From: Streptomyces piniterrae
GTDB taxonomy: Bacteria > Actinomycetota > Actinomycetes > Streptomycetales > Streptomycetaceae
Direction of reading: 5' to 3'
Assembly (NCBI RefSeq): GCF_005048155.1
Contig: NZ_SUMB01000020.1
Coordinates: 1 to 64,000, forward strand
DNA length: 64,000 bases
Made by a program: the position numbers and the translations under genes. The stretch's first letter is position 1. Every line of letters starts with the position of its first letter. The notes beneath the pieces were generated by a model that saw only the letters and a program-made list of their open reading frames with translations, searched no databases and was not told the DNA's origin. Shown here one piece after another: positions 53,721 through 62,752 of the stretch.

Positions 53721-55310
53721 ATGGCCGAGCGCGAGCAGAGGCATGTGCGGGTGGCGGTGATCGGATCGGGGTTCGGTGGCCTGGGCGCGGCGGTACGGCT
53801 GCGCCGTCAGGGAATCACCGACTTCGTGGTCCTGGAACGGGCCGACTCGGTGGGCGGCACGTGGCGGGACAACAGCTATCCGGGATGCGCGTGCGACGTG
53901 CCCTCGCATCTGTACTCCTTCTCCTTCGCGCCCAACCCGGAGTGGCCGCGGAACTTCTCCGGGCAGCCGCACATCCGGGCGTACCTGGAGCGGGTCACGG
54001 ACACCTTCGGGCTGCGTCCGCATATCCGCTTCAACTCCGATGTGCGGAGCCTGCGTTGGAGCAACGAGGAGCTGCACTGGGAGATCGATACGGCGAGCGG
54101 GGCGCTCACCGCCGATGTCGTCGTGTCGGCGACCGGACCGCTGTCGGATCCCAAGATTCCCGACATTCCGGGGCTTGACGACTTTCCCGGCAAGGTCTTC
54201 CATTCGGCGCGCTGGGATCACGACTACGACCTGCGCGGGAAGCGGGTGGCCATGATCGGGACCGGCGCCTCCGCGATCCAGATCGTGCCCGCCATCCAGC
54301 CCGAGGTCGACCGGCTCACCCTCTTCCAGCGCACCCCGGCCTGGGTCCTGCCGCGCGCCGACCGCAAGATCTCCGCCGCCGAGCGCTGGCTGCACACCAG
54401 GATCCCGGCCACCCGTGCCGCCCGCCGCGGCCTGCTGTGGGGCATCAGGGAACTCCAGGTCAGCGCGTTCACCAAGCGTCCCAACGAGCTGGGGCTGATC
54501 GAGGGCCTGGCCAAGGCGCACATGAAGAAGGCGGTCAAGGACCCGGCGCTGCGCGCCACCCTCACCCCCGACTACCGCATCGGCTGCAAGCGCATCCTGC
54601 TCTCCAACACCTACTACCCGGCGCTCACCAGGCGGAATGTGGACGTGGTCGCCGCCGGGCTGACGGAGGTACGGGGGAATGTGCTGGTCGGCTCGGACGG
54701 GAGCGAGACGGAGGTGGACGCGGTCGTCTTCGGCACCGGCTTCCATGTCACGGACATGCCGATCGCACACCGGGTGACCGGCGCCCACGGCACCACGCTG
54801 GCCGAGGAGTGGAAGGACGGAATGGAGTCGCTGCGCGGTGCGAGCGCGGCCGGGTTCCCCAACTTCCTGACCATCATCGGCCCCAACACGGGCCTCGGGA
54901 ACAGCTCGATGATCCTGATGATCGAGTCCCAGCTGAACTACATGGCCGACTTCATGCGGCAACTCGACATCCTCGGCGGGAAGATCGCGCTCAGCGCCCG
55001 GCCGTCCGCGGTGCAGGAGTGGACCCGCAAGATCCAGAAGCGGATGGAGCGCACGGTGTGGAACACCGGCGGCTGCGACAGCTGGTATCTGGACTCCAGC
55101 GGGCGCAACACCACCGCCTGGCCGGGGACGACCTCGGAGTTCAGGAAGGTGACGCGGCAGGTCGATCTCGCGGAGTACGAGGTGCTGCGGGTGCCGGGGG
55201 CGCGGGCCGCTGGTCAGTCGGTGGACAAGCCGGTGGACAAGCCGGTGGCTGCCGGTACGGACCGGTCACCTGACCAGGGTGCTGCCGAGCGAAGCGAGGT
55301 TTCCGCATGA
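53721..55310 (+). CDS. Baeyer-Villiger-type flavin monooxygenase
   Basis: A 529-residue FAD/NADPH monooxygenase. FAD site VAVIGSGFGGLGAAVRLRRQG (residues 10-30), the BVMO fingerprint FPGKVFHSARWDHD (F-x-G-x-x-x-H-x-x-x-W), the NADPH site VAMIGTGASAIQIVP, and FGTGFHVTDMP. The ATG has GGGAGG upstream. Relatives oxidise ketones, including MymA of Mycobacterium tuberculosis, part of an acid-induced envelope-lipid operon. Here it is followed with a 4-bp overlap by a hydrolase and then an SDR, a similar set. Confidence 0.88.
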   Translation: MAEREQRHVRVAVIGSGFGGLGAAVRLRRQGITDFVVLERADSVGGTWRDNSYPGCACDVPSHLYSFSFAPNPEWPRNFSGQPHIRAYLERVTDTFGLRPHIRFNSDVRSLRWSNEELHWEIDTASGALTADVVVSATGPLSDPKIPDIPGLDDFPGKVFHSARWDHDYDLRGKRVAMIGTGASAIQIVPAIQPEVDRLTLFQRTPAWVLPRADRKISAAERWLHTRIPATRAARRGLLWGIRELQVSAFTKRPNELGLIEGLAKAHMKKAVKDPALRATLTPDYRIGCKRILLSNTYYPALTRRNVDVVAAGLTEVRGNVLVGSDGSETEVDAVVFGTGFHVTDMPIAHRVTGAHGTTLAEEWKDGMESLRGASAAGFPNFLTIIGPNTGLGNSSMILMIESQLNYMADFMRQLDILGGKIALSARPSAVQEWTRKIQKRMERTVWNTGGCDSWYLDSSGRNTTAWPGTTSEFRKVTRQVDLAEYEVLRVPGARAAGQSVDKPVDKPVAAGTDRSPDQGAAERSEVSA

Positions 55311-56389
55311 GTCGGGCCGCCCATGTCACCGGCGGGCCGTACGCGCCGCCCGCACCGCGCGAGACGCGCACCGTCACCTCGGCCGACGGCGCCCGGCTGT
55401 ACGCCGAGATCCACGGGCCCAAGGACGCACCCGCCGTCGTCCTCGCCCACGGCTGGACCTGCTCCACCGCCTTCTGGGCCCCGGTCGTCCGCGAACTGGC
55501 CACCGACCACAAGGTGATCGTCTACGACCAGCGCGGCCACGGCCGCAGCCCGGCCGCCCGCCGGGCCGGCCACAGCACCCGGGCGCTCGCCGACGACCTG
55601 GTCGCGGTGCTGGAGTCGGCGCTGGAGGCGGACGAACGCGCCGTCGTGGGCGGCCACTCCATGGGCGGCATGACGATCATGGCCGCCGCCGACCGGCCGC
55701 AGCTGCGCGCGCGGGCCGCCGCCGCGTTCCTGTGCAGCACGGGCAGTGCCGCGCTCGCCATGGAATCCCGCGTCTTCGCGCTGCGCTCCCCGAACGCCCG
55801 CCGCCGGGCGCACCGTCTGCTGCTGCACTCGCGCGCCCCGCTCGGCCCGGTCACGCCGGTCGCCAAGTGGGCCCTGAGGTACGCCACGATGGGCGCCGGC
55901 GCCACCGCCGAGCAGATCGAAGCCTGCGCGCGGATCGTGCACGCCTGCCCGGCCGGCGTACGGTCCCACTGGGGCAGGGTGCTGTCCGGGCTCGAACTGA
56001 CCAGTGGTGTCGCACGGTTGGAGATGCCGACCGCGGTTCTCGCGGGCACCGCCGACCGGCTGACGCCGATCGTGCACGCCCGCCGGCTGGCCGCCGTACT
56101 TCCCGACTGCCGTGGGCTGACCGAACTGCCCGGCCTGGGACATATGACGCCGATCGAGGATCCGGGCGCGGTCGCGGCCCGCCTCCGCGAACTGGTCAGT
56201 GACCACCTGACGACCGGCCACGCGACGACTGGTCACCGGACCGGTCACCCGACAACCGACCACCAGAAGACCGAAGCCGACCACCAGAAGACCCAAGCCG
56301 ACCACGAGAAGACCCGAGCCGACCGCAAGAAGACGGACGCCGAGCAACGGACGACGGCCGAGCGGCAGAAGAAGGAGAAGACGGCATGA
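55307..56389 (+). CDS. Alpha/beta-fold hydrolase
   Basis: A 360-residue hydrolase: VVLAHGWTCSTAFWAPVVREL oxyanion region, YDQRGHGRSP, nucleophile VGGHSMGGM, Asp in GTADRLTP and His in LPGLGHMTPIEDP. The domain ends near residue 300; a highly charged tail follows with four seven-residue repeats (D-H/R-x-K-T-x-A type). Probably hydrolyses an ester made by the monooxygenase. The ATG overlaps the BVMO stop. Confidence 0.86.
   Translation: MSRAAHVTGGPYAPPAPRETRTVTSADGARLYAEIHGPKDAPAVVLAHGWTCSTAFWAPVVRELATDHKVIVYDQRGHGRSPAARRAGHSTRALADDLVAVLESALEADERAVVGGHSMGGMTIMAAADRPQLRARAAAAFLCSTGSAALAMESRVFALRSPNARRRAHRLLLHSRAPLGPVTPVAKWALRYATMGAGATAEQIEACARIVHACPAGVRSHWGRVLSGLELTSGVARLEMPTAVLAGTADRLTPIVHARRLAAVLPDCRGLTELPGLGHMTPIEDPGAVAARLRELVSDHLTTGHATTGHRTGHPTTDHQKTEADHQKTQADHEKTRADRKKTDAEQRTTAERQKKEKTA
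56258..56341. repeat. 21-bp tandem repeat in the hydrolase tail
   Basis: Four units beginning at 56258, 56279, 56300 and 56321 encode D-H-Q-K-T-E-A-like heptads, likely a helical charged tail. The unit length preserves frame and heptad phase. Confidence 0.85.
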
Positions 56390-57267
56390 GCGCGCGCAGG
56401 AACCTGGAGGGGCAGGTCGTCGTCGTCACCGGCGCGGCACGCGGGGTCGGTGAGCTGCTGGCGCGCAAGCTGTCGGCGCGCGGCGCGACGCTCGCGCTGG
56501 TCGGCCTGGAGCCGGACGAGCTGCGCGAAGTCGCGGCCTCGCTGCACGGCCCGGCGCACCACTGGTACGCGGACGTCACCGACCATGAGGCGATGGCCCA
56601 GGTCGCCGGGGAGGTCAAGGACCGCTTCGGGAAGGTCGACGCCGTCGTCGCCAACGCCGGGGTCGCCACCGGCGGCCCGTTCGTCGACTCCGACCCGGTC
56701 GCCTGGAAGCGGGTCATCGAGGTCAATCTGATCGGCGGCGCGGTGACCGGCCGGGCCTTCCTGCCCGTACTGATGGAGTCCCGGGGCTACTTCCTCCAGA
56801 TAGCCTCGCTCGCCGCGATCACCCCCGCGCCGATGATGACCGCGTACTGCGCGTCCAAGTCGGGCGTGGAGGCGTTCGCGCACAGCCTGCGCGCCGAGGT
56901 CGGCTACAAGGGCGTACGGGTCGGCGTCGGCTATCTGAGCTGGACCGATACCGACATGGTGCGCGGCGCCGACCAGGACGACGTCATGCGCGAGCTGCGC
57001 GCCCGTCTGCCCTGGCCGTCCAACAAGACGTATCCGCTCGGCCCCGCCGTCGACCGGATCGTGGCGGGCATCGAGCGCCGCTCCGCGCATGTCTACGGGC
57101 AGTGGTGGCTGCGCGGCATGCAGTCGATCCGCGGCTATCTGCCGTCGGTCATCGGCTCGGTGGGCCAGCGCGAGATGCGGCGCTTCGGGGACCGGCTCGA
57201 CGGGATGCGGGTCGGCCTGGTCGGCGCGGGCGGCGAGGCGGACGAGAAGGCGCGGACGAACCGGTAG
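56386..57267 (+). CDS. Short-chain dehydrogenase/reductase
   Basis: A 293-residue SDR: nucleotide loop VVVTGAARGVGELLARKL, NAGVATGG, catalytic Ser in FLQIASLAAI, YCASK (Tyr and Lys). The C-terminal 60 residues (YGQWWLRGMQSIRGYLP) may bind membrane or substrate. The ATG overlaps the hydrolase stop. It completes the three-gene operon, probably reducing or oxidising an alcohol/ketone that feeds the BVMO. Confidence 0.88.
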   Translation: MSARRNLEGQVVVVTGAARGVGELLARKLSARGATLALVGLEPDELREVAASLHGPAHHWYADVTDHEAMAQVAGEVKDRFGKVDAVVANAGVATGGPFVDSDPVAWKRVIEVNLIGGAVTGRAFLPVLMESRGYFLQIASLAAITPAPMMTAYCASKSGVEAFAHSLRAEVGYKGVRVGVGYLSWTDTDMVRGADQDDVMRELRARLPWPSNKTYPLGPAVDRIVAGIERRSAHVYGQWWLRGMQSIRGYLPSVIGSVGQREMRRFGDRLDGMRVGLVGAGGEADEKARTNR

Positions 57268-57394
57268 GCGCGGCGCGGAGGCGAGGCCGGTACGCGCCCC
57301 GTACCCTGCCCCTCTTTCGTCGAAATGCGCTGTATGTCCGTTCATGTCAGGCTGGTCGAGCCCGATTCCCGACACCCGCACAGGAGTGAACAGC

Positions 57395-57589
57395 ATGGGC
57401 ATCTCGGACCAGTTCAAGGACAAGGGCGAGCAACTCTCGGAAGAGGCGAAGAAGCGGATGCGCGACGTCAAGGAGCGCGGCAAGAAACAGGCCAAGGAGC
57501 GCGGCCAACAGAGTCGCGAACGTGGCCAACAGGGCCGTGACCAGCGCGAAGACCTGCTGGACGATGTGGACGACCGCGACGTGTTCTAA
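57395..57589 (+). CDS. Small highly charged hydrophilic protein
   Basis: A 64-residue protein: ISDQFKDKGEQLSEEAKKRMRDVKERGKKQAKERG and two QQSRERG/QQGRDQR repeats, ending in acidic DLLDDVDDRDVF. It looks like a CsbD/LEA-type stress protein but I cannot assign it to a family. The ATG follows CAGGAG. Stands alone, about 130 bases after the SDR. Confidence 0.65.
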   Translation: MGISDQFKDKGEQLSEEAKKRMRDVKERGKKQAKERGQQSRERGQQGRDQREDLLDDVDDRDVF

Positions 57590-57676
57590 AGCTGACCCGG
57601 CGTATGCTGTTCCGGCGTGCGCCGACCGGCGTATGTCCTGAACGCCATGCGCGGGCCAACATGCCGCGGATGAACG

Positions 57677-57708
57677 AGGGGTGCACCCGAGGACCCGGGT
57701 GCACCCTT
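57677..57708. terminator. Bidirectional terminator with palindromic arms
   Basis: GGGTGCACCC occurs at 57679-57688 and 57697-57706, and flanking bases extend the stem to 12 bp with one G-U. It lies between the converging small-protein gene and tricorn gene. Confidence 0.75.
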
Positions 57709-57727
57709 CAGTCGTGTCGGTTCTGCA

Positions 57728-60700
57728 TCACCCGGCCAGTCGCCCCGATCCACCACTGCGCGGCGGCAGTTGCGGCCGGCGCCGGTCCGGTACGTCCGAC
57801 AGGTCCGGCGGGGTCGCCGCCGGGTGGCGCTCCAGCAGCTCCAGCGCCGTACGGACCGCCACACCGAGCTGCGGATGGCGGCCCTCGGCCCAGTGCAGCG
57901 GCGACCGCAGCGCCTCGATGTCGACCTCGACGCCGTGGTTCTCCACGCCCCAGCCGTACAGCCGGAACCAGGCCGCGTTCATCGGCACGGTGATCGCGGT
58001 GCCGTCGCCGAGCCGGTGCCGGCCGGTCATCCCGACCACCCCGCCCCAGGTGCGCATGCCCACCACCGGGCCGATGCCCAGCAGTTTGAACGCCGCGGTG
58101 ATCATGTCGCCGTCGGACGAGGTCATCTCGTCGGCCACCGCGACGACCGGGCCGCGCGGCGCATTGCTCGTGTACGACACCGGCTGGGCGCCGCGGGTCA
58201 GATCCCAGCCCATGATGGTGCGGGTCAGCTTCTCGATCACCAGCTCGGAGATATTGCCGCCCGCGTTGCCCCGTACGTCCACGATCAGGGCGGGCAGTGA
58301 GAGCTCCATCCGCAGATCCCGGTTGAACTGGGCCCAGCCGGACCCGCCCATGTCGGGGATGTGCAGATAGCCGCACTTACCACCGCTCAACTCCCTTACC
58401 ACCGCCCGGCGTTTGGCCACCCAGTCCTGGTAGCGCAGCGGCCGTTCGTCGATGAGCGGGACCACCGCCACCCGGCGGGGGTGGCCCCCCTCGGCGGGAT
58501 GCGCGAAGGTCAGCTCGACGGTGGTGCCGCCCGCCGCGGACAGCAGCGGATACGGGCCGGCCACCGGGTCCACCGGGCGGCCGTCCACATGGGTCAGCGC
58601 GGCACCCTCGCGGATACCCGTACCGGCGAGCGGGGAGCGCGCCTTGGAGTCCGACGAGTCACCGGGCAGGATCCGCTTGACCACCCAACTGTCGTCCCGG
58701 CGCACGAAGTTGGCGCCGAGCAGACCCATCGCCCGCTGGTAGTGCGGCGGCCCCTCGTTGCGGCGGGCACCGGTGACATACGCGTGCGAGGTGCCCAGTT
58801 CGCCCAGCACCTCGCGGAGCAGATCCGCGAACTCGTCGGGCGAGGCGACCCGTTCGACCAGCGGCCGGTACTGCGCCAGCACATCGTCCCAGTCGATGCC
58901 GCACAGCTGCGGATCCCAGAAGTACGCCCGGATGATCCGGCCCGCCTCCTCGTACGCCTGGCGCCACTCCGCCTCGGGATGGACGTCGTGCAGGATCCGC
59001 CGCAGGTCTATGAAGACCGCGGTGTCGGGGTCGGGCGGCTCGGTCGCCGGCACCGCGCGCAGATCGCCCTCGTCGTTGACGACCACTCGTGTGCCGTCCC
59101 CGCTGAGCGCGAACCCGTCCAGGGAACTGGTCAGTTCGGTGCGCCGGGCCTTGACCAGATCGAAGTGTTCGAGGGTGGGCCGGCCCGACACGTCGGCCGG
59201 ATTGGCGAAGGTCTCGCCGAGCGCGCCGGAGATCGGCCAGCGCAACCAGACCAGTCCGCCACCACTGACCGGATAGAGCGAGGAGTACTTGGACGCCGCG
59301 ACCGGGAACGGGGTGACCCGGTTGGGCAGCCCCTCCATTTCCACCAGCACCGGCCCCTCGCCCACCGGCGGATTCTCCATCGGGTCCAGACCGCCCGCCG
59401 CCGGCCGTCCCTCCGGGGACAGTGCGAAGGGGGACGGGGTCGCCGACGACAGCGGTACGAGATACGGGCGGCAGCCCAGCGGGAAGGACAGATCGCCGGT
59501 GTGCACGTCGTAGACCGGGTCGAACCCACGCCAGGACAGAAAGGCCAGGTAGCGGCCGTCGCGGGTGAAGACAGGCTGCTCGTCCTCGAAGCGGCCGTTG
59601 GTGACGTCGACGATGGTGTGGTCGGCCAGCCGGGCCATCTTGATCTTCCGCAGCGAACGGCCGATCCCGGGGTGCGACCAGGTCAGCCAGCCCGAATCGG
59701 GGGAGAACGCCAGATCGCGGACGGGCCCGTTGTCGGAACGGACCAGCTCGCCGACGTCACCGGGGAGCGGGGCGGGGGAGGGTGCGGCGGGCTCCCCCGC
59801 CCCGGACTCCTCCCCGGTCCCCTCCTCGGGCCGTGCCACATTCACCAGCAGCAGCCGGCCGTCATGGGAGGCCACCGCCAGCCGCTCGCCGTCCGGCGAG
59901 GAGACCATCTCGTGCACCCGGCCGAGCTTCCCGGCCGCCAGCCGGCGTGGCCGGCCCGCGTCGCTGGCCCGGGGCAGATTGGCGATCTCGATGGCGTCCT
60001 CGCCCTCGGCGTCGGTCACATACGCGATCCGGCCGGTGGAGCCCAGCATCTCGGGCAGCCGCACCCGCACGCCCGGGGTGTCGTGGATCGCGCGGGCCGG
60101 GCCGTCGCGGTGGGTGAGCCAGTACAGGCTGCCGCGCACGCCGACCGCGCTGGCCCGCCCGGTGGCGTCCACCGCCAGCGAGGTGAGGTGCGAGGCCGCC
60201 GGGACCTGGTAGTGGCGGCGGCCGGCCCGCGGCCCGCCGAGCCGCACCGCCAGCTTGCGCGGTACGGCGTCCGAGGCCAGGTCGTCGATCAGCCAGAGCT
60301 CACCGGCGCACTGGTAGACGATGCGGGAGCCGTCGGTCGAGGCATGCCGGGCGTAGAAGTCGGAGTGATCGGTGTGCCGGCGCAGGTCGGAGCTGTCGGG
60401 CAGACAGGAGTAGACGTTGGCGACGCCTTCGTGGTCGGAGAGGAACGCGATCCGGTCGCCCACGAACATCACCGAGTCGAGATGCCCGCCCAGATGCGGC
60501 AGCAGCCGGGTGCCGTGCAGCCACATCCGGCCCATCGCGCCGCCCCGGTAGCGCTTCCAGGAGGCGGGCTCATGCGGCGGCTTGCCGGTCAGCAGAAGGG
60601 TCTTGTGCTCCCCGTCGACATCGGCGACCGCGATGTCGGAGACCGGCCCCCAGGGCAGTTGCGCACCCGGACTGCCGTCGGTCGCCAGCTTGAACGCCCA

Positions 60701-61153
60701 GGAGTAGTACGAGAAGGGCTGGCCGTGCGAGGAGACCGCCAGGATGTGCCCGTCCGGAGTCCACCCGCAGACCCGCGCGTCCGTACTGCCCCAGTACGTC
60801 AGCCGTCGGGCCGGCCCGCCGTCCACCGAGGCCAGATGCACCTCAGGATCGAGGCTGCGCCAGGTGGTGAAGGCGATATGCCGGCCGTCGGGCGAGAAGC
60901 GGGGGTGGCCCACGCGGGTGCGGTCGACGGTCAGCCGCCAGGCGCGGCCTGGCTCCTCCCCGTCCGGGGCGATCGGCGCCATCCAGAGGTCGTCCTCGGC
61001 GGCGAAGCAGAGCGAGTCGCCGTGCACATGCGGATAGCGCAGATACGAGCCGGGCGGCGGGCCGGGCGCGGTCGGCATCCTGCGCAGCCGCCCGCGAGGC
61101 TTGGCGGGGTACGCCTCCGGGTGCGGGCCGACGGCCTCGCGTGCGTCGCTCAC
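57728..61153 (-). CDS. Tricorn protease homologue (S41 family)
   Basis: A 1141-residue tricorn-type peptidase that in archaea degrades proteasome products. The N-terminal beta-propellers (about 40-660: DSLCFAAEDDLWMAP, GHPRFSPDGRHIAFTTW, repeated WSHPG blades), a linker domain, a PDZ-like domain (about 850-930) and the S41 catalytic core (GYLHIPDMGGSGWAQFNRDLRMELSLPALIVDVRGNAGGNISEL; TSSDGDMITAAFKLLG) follow the family order. The GTG at 61153 is preferred; ATG at 61078 is a shorter alternative. It probably finishes peptide breakdown in the cytoplasm. Confidence 0.9.
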   Translation of the reverse strand: MSDAREAVGPHPEAYPAKPRGRLRRMPTAPGPPPGSYLRYPHVHGDSLCFAAEDDLWMAPIAPDGEEPGRAWRLTVDRTRVGHPRFSPDGRHIAFTTWRSLDPEVHLASVDGGPARRLTYWGSTDARVCGWTPDGHILAVSSHGQPFSYYSWAFKLATDGSPGAQLPWGPVSDIAVADVDGEHKTLLLTGKPPHEPASWKRYRGGAMGRMWLHGTRLLPHLGGHLDSVMFVGDRIAFLSDHEGVANVYSCLPDSSDLRRHTDHSDFYARHASTDGSRIVYQCAGELWLIDDLASDAVPRKLAVRLGGPRAGRRHYQVPAASHLTSLAVDATGRASAVGVRGSLYWLTHRDGPARAIHDTPGVRVRLPEMLGSTGRIAYVTDAEGEDAIEIANLPRASDAGRPRRLAAGKLGRVHEMVSSPDGERLAVASHDGRLLLVNVARPEEGTGEESGAGEPAAPSPAPLPGDVGELVRSDNGPVRDLAFSPDSGWLTWSHPGIGRSLRKIKMARLADHTIVDVTNGRFEDEQPVFTRDGRYLAFLSWRGFDPVYDVHTGDLSFPLGCRPYLVPLSSATPSPFALSPEGRPAAGGLDPMENPPVGEGPVLVEMEGLPNRVTPFPVAASKYSSLYPVSGGGLVWLRWPISGALGETFANPADVSGRPTLEHFDLVKARRTELTSSLDGFALSGDGTRVVVNDEGDLRAVPATEPPDPDTAVFIDLRRILHDVHPEAEWRQAYEEAGRIIRAYFWDPQLCGIDWDDVLAQYRPLVERVASPDEFADLLREVLGELGTSHAYVTGARRNEGPPHYQRAMGLLGANFVRRDDSWVVKRILPGDSSDSKARSPLAGTGIREGAALTHVDGRPVDPVAGPYPLLSAAGGTTVELTFAHPAEGGHPRRVAVVPLIDERPLRYQDWVAKRRAVVRELSGGKCGYLHIPDMGGSGWAQFNRDLRMELSLPALIVDVRGNAGGNISELVIEKLTRTIMGWDLTRGAQPVSYTSNAPRGPVVAVADEMTSSDGDMITAAFKLLGIGPVVGMRTWGGVVGMTGRHRLGDGTAITVPMNAAWFRLYGWGVENHGVEVDIEALRSPLHWAEGRHPQLGVAVRTALELLERHPAATPPDLSDVPDRRRPQLPPRSGGSGRLAG

Positions 61154-61210
61154 GCATCCATCGTTTCGGCAGGGCCAGGGGGCGGCAACTCGGCGACGCG
61201 ATCCGTGCCG

Positions 61211-61232
61211 GGGGAGCCGCGAGTGGCTCCCC
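61211..61232. promoter_or_regulatory. Hairpin upstream of the tricorn gene
   Basis: GGGGAGCC (61211-61218) and GGCTCCCC (61225-61232) form a perfect 8-bp dyad about 60-80 bases before the tricorn start; possibly an operator or an end signal for the neighbouring operon. Confidence 0.35.
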
Positions 61233-61278
61233 GCCCACCACCCCCGCCCACCACCCCCGCCCACCACCCCCGCCCACC
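61233..61278. repeat. 13-bp tandem repeat GCCCACCACCCCC
   Basis: Three full units (61233, 61246, 61259) and a half unit. It lies between tricorn and the JmjC gene and has strong G/C strand asymmetry. On the minus strand it is G-rich and could fold as a quadruplex. Confidence 0.85.
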
Positions 61279-61318
61279 GACGCGGCGCAACCGGCGAGGC
61301 TCTGACGGCTCTGCGAAA

Positions 61319-61373
61319 GGCCCGGCAACGGCGTCCCGCCGGGGGGGGGAGAGAGAGTGGCCGTTGCCGGGCC
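61319..61373 (-). terminator. Terminator of the JmjC operon
   Basis: GGCCCGGCAACGGC (61319-61332) pairs perfectly over 14 bp with GCCGTTGCCGGGCC (61360-61373). The 27-base loop has nine G in a row (61341-61349) and a GA run. On the minus strand the stem is followed by TTTCG. Confidence 0.8.
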
Positions 61374-61395
61374 ATTGGTGTTTCGGAAGGCTGCG

Positions 61396-62277
61396 TCAGG
61401 TCCTCTCGCTCACGGCGGTCTCTCGGATCCGTGCCGCGGCCGTGGCCGGATCCAGCCGACCGAGGAAGTTGATCACCATGGATCGCGCCGCACGGACACC
61501 GTTTTCAAGATCTTTGGTGAATGCGCTCGGAGGCACCTCCATCCGGAACGACTGCTCCTCCACGGCCAGCTCGACGAGCTGCTGCACCAGCCACAACCAC
61601 GGCCGGTCCCTGATCGCGAACGTCAGGTGACAGCTCGTGGCACTGCCGATTGCGTGCGGGCTGTGCACCCAGCCTCTCGGGACGATCAAGGTGTCTCCGG
61701 GCGCCAACTCGAACTCGACGTCGGGTGGGCTCGTCTCGAAGTGCTCCTGCAGTTCCGGGCTCCACATACGGGGCGACGACAAGTAGTCATCCATCGGGTA
61801 ATCGACGACGGGGCACCACAAAGGCCAGCGTTTGCCTCCGGCGAGTTGCGCGATGATCCCCGTGAATTGGTCCCAGTGATGTCTGAGGCCCTGCTTTCCC
61901 GGCGGTGTGATGATCGCGCTCACATGGTTCGGGTACCCGGTCTCACGCTGGATTTCGGACGACAGCTGAGCCAAGTACGGGATCGAGCGCTGTGCCTCCC
62001 GGAGGTTCACGCTGTGGCCCTCGTCGACCAGCTCGCGGATCTTCTCCGGGAGGAGTGCGCCATCCCGGGAGAACCGGCCCGGATGAACAGCCTGCCCGTC
62101 CCTGACCACCGCGACGTACTGCGCAGACAGAAGGCCGTAGTCGATATACGCGTCCAAGAGGGACAGCGGCACACTGCGATCCAGATCGGTGGTGCCTCGG
62201 TGGTACACACGCGGTTCAGTCGGCCACGAGCCCAGCAGTTCGCCCACGTCGTCGTTCAGTAGCACTTCCAACGACAT
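61396..62277 (-). CDS. JmjC/cupin-fold Fe(II)/2-oxoglutarate oxygenase
   Basis: A 293-residue cupin/JmjC enzyme. The core has HHWDQFTGIIAQLAGGKRWPLW (facial-triad H-x-D, then the conserved KRW), the ELAPGDTLIVPRGWVHSPHAI segment with the second His, and an inserted lid helix. Relatives hydroxylate ribosomal proteins (RoxA/YcfD) or RiPP peptides. It is the last gene of an operon with XRE/DUF397-type genes. The substrate may be a small peptide or protein encoded in the operon; this is only inferred. Confidence 0.82.
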   Translation of the reverse strand: MSLEVLLNDDVGELLGSWPTEPRVYHRGTTDLDRSVPLSLLDAYIDYGLLSAQYVAVVRDGQAVHPGRFSRDGALLPEKIRELVDEGHSVNLREAQRSIPYLAQLSSEIQRETGYPNHVSAIITPPGKQGLRHHWDQFTGIIAQLAGGKRWPLWCPVVDYPMDDYLSSPRMWSPELQEHFETSPPDVEFELAPGDTLIVPRGWVHSPHAIGSATSCHLTFAIRDRPWLWLVQQLVELAVEEQSFRMEVPPSAFTKDLENGVRAARSMVINFLGRLDPATAAARIRETAVSERT

Positions 62278-62302
62278 ACGTCTCCTCCTCGGCGCTGTCC
62301 GG

Positions 62303-62752
62303 TCAGGCGGGTGGAAGTGGGCAAGGGATATGCGGATGTGAGCGGTTGGGGCAGGCCACCACCGAGTACGAGGCCAGGGAGCCCGAGGCTGTCCAATAGG
62401 CCCATGTCACGTCGGTGCCGCGTGGCAGTGCGTCGAGCGCGTACGCCGTCTTCACGTCAAAACCGCAGTACGCGAGCCTGCCGTCCTCCCGTTCAAGGGG
62501 AGGGTTCTCCTCGTACACCCCTTTCAGCCATGACACGGCGTTGACCGGGCTGGTCCAGGTGCATTCGGCGGCAGCCTGGTTGCGCCGCATCAGCCAGTGG
62601 CCGACCATCATCGGCGGCAGCGTCGAGGCGAGAAAGGCGCGGCTCTGCTCGTCTTCCGGAGGCCGGCCCGGCCGGCGCAAGCCCTCTTGCCCGTACTGCT
62701 TGCCGTTGCCGACCCAGGGGCCGTACCCATGCCAATGTCCCTGCCAGTTCAG
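62303..62752 (-). CDS. Unknown Trp/His-rich protein with apparent CTG start
   Basis: A 149-residue protein: LNWQGHWHGYGPWVGNGKQYG, then RAFLASTLPPMMVGHWLMRRNQ and a Ser/Ala end with VACPNRSHPH. No family recognised. No ATG, GTG or TTG precedes the aromatic first block. CTG at 62752 overlaps the DUF397 TGA (CTGA) and has a GGGAGCGGGGG stretch upstream, so CTG is taken as the start; a TTG further in is a weaker alternative. Sits 25 bp before the JmjC gene. Confidence 0.55.
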   Translation of the reverse strand: MNWQGHWHGYGPWVGNGKQYGQEGLRRPGRPPEDEQSRAFLASTLPPMMVGHWLMRRNQAAAECTWTSPVNAVSWLKGVYEENPPLEREDGRLAYCGFDVKTAYALDALPRGTDVTWAYWTASGSLASYSVVACPNRSHPHIPCPLPPA

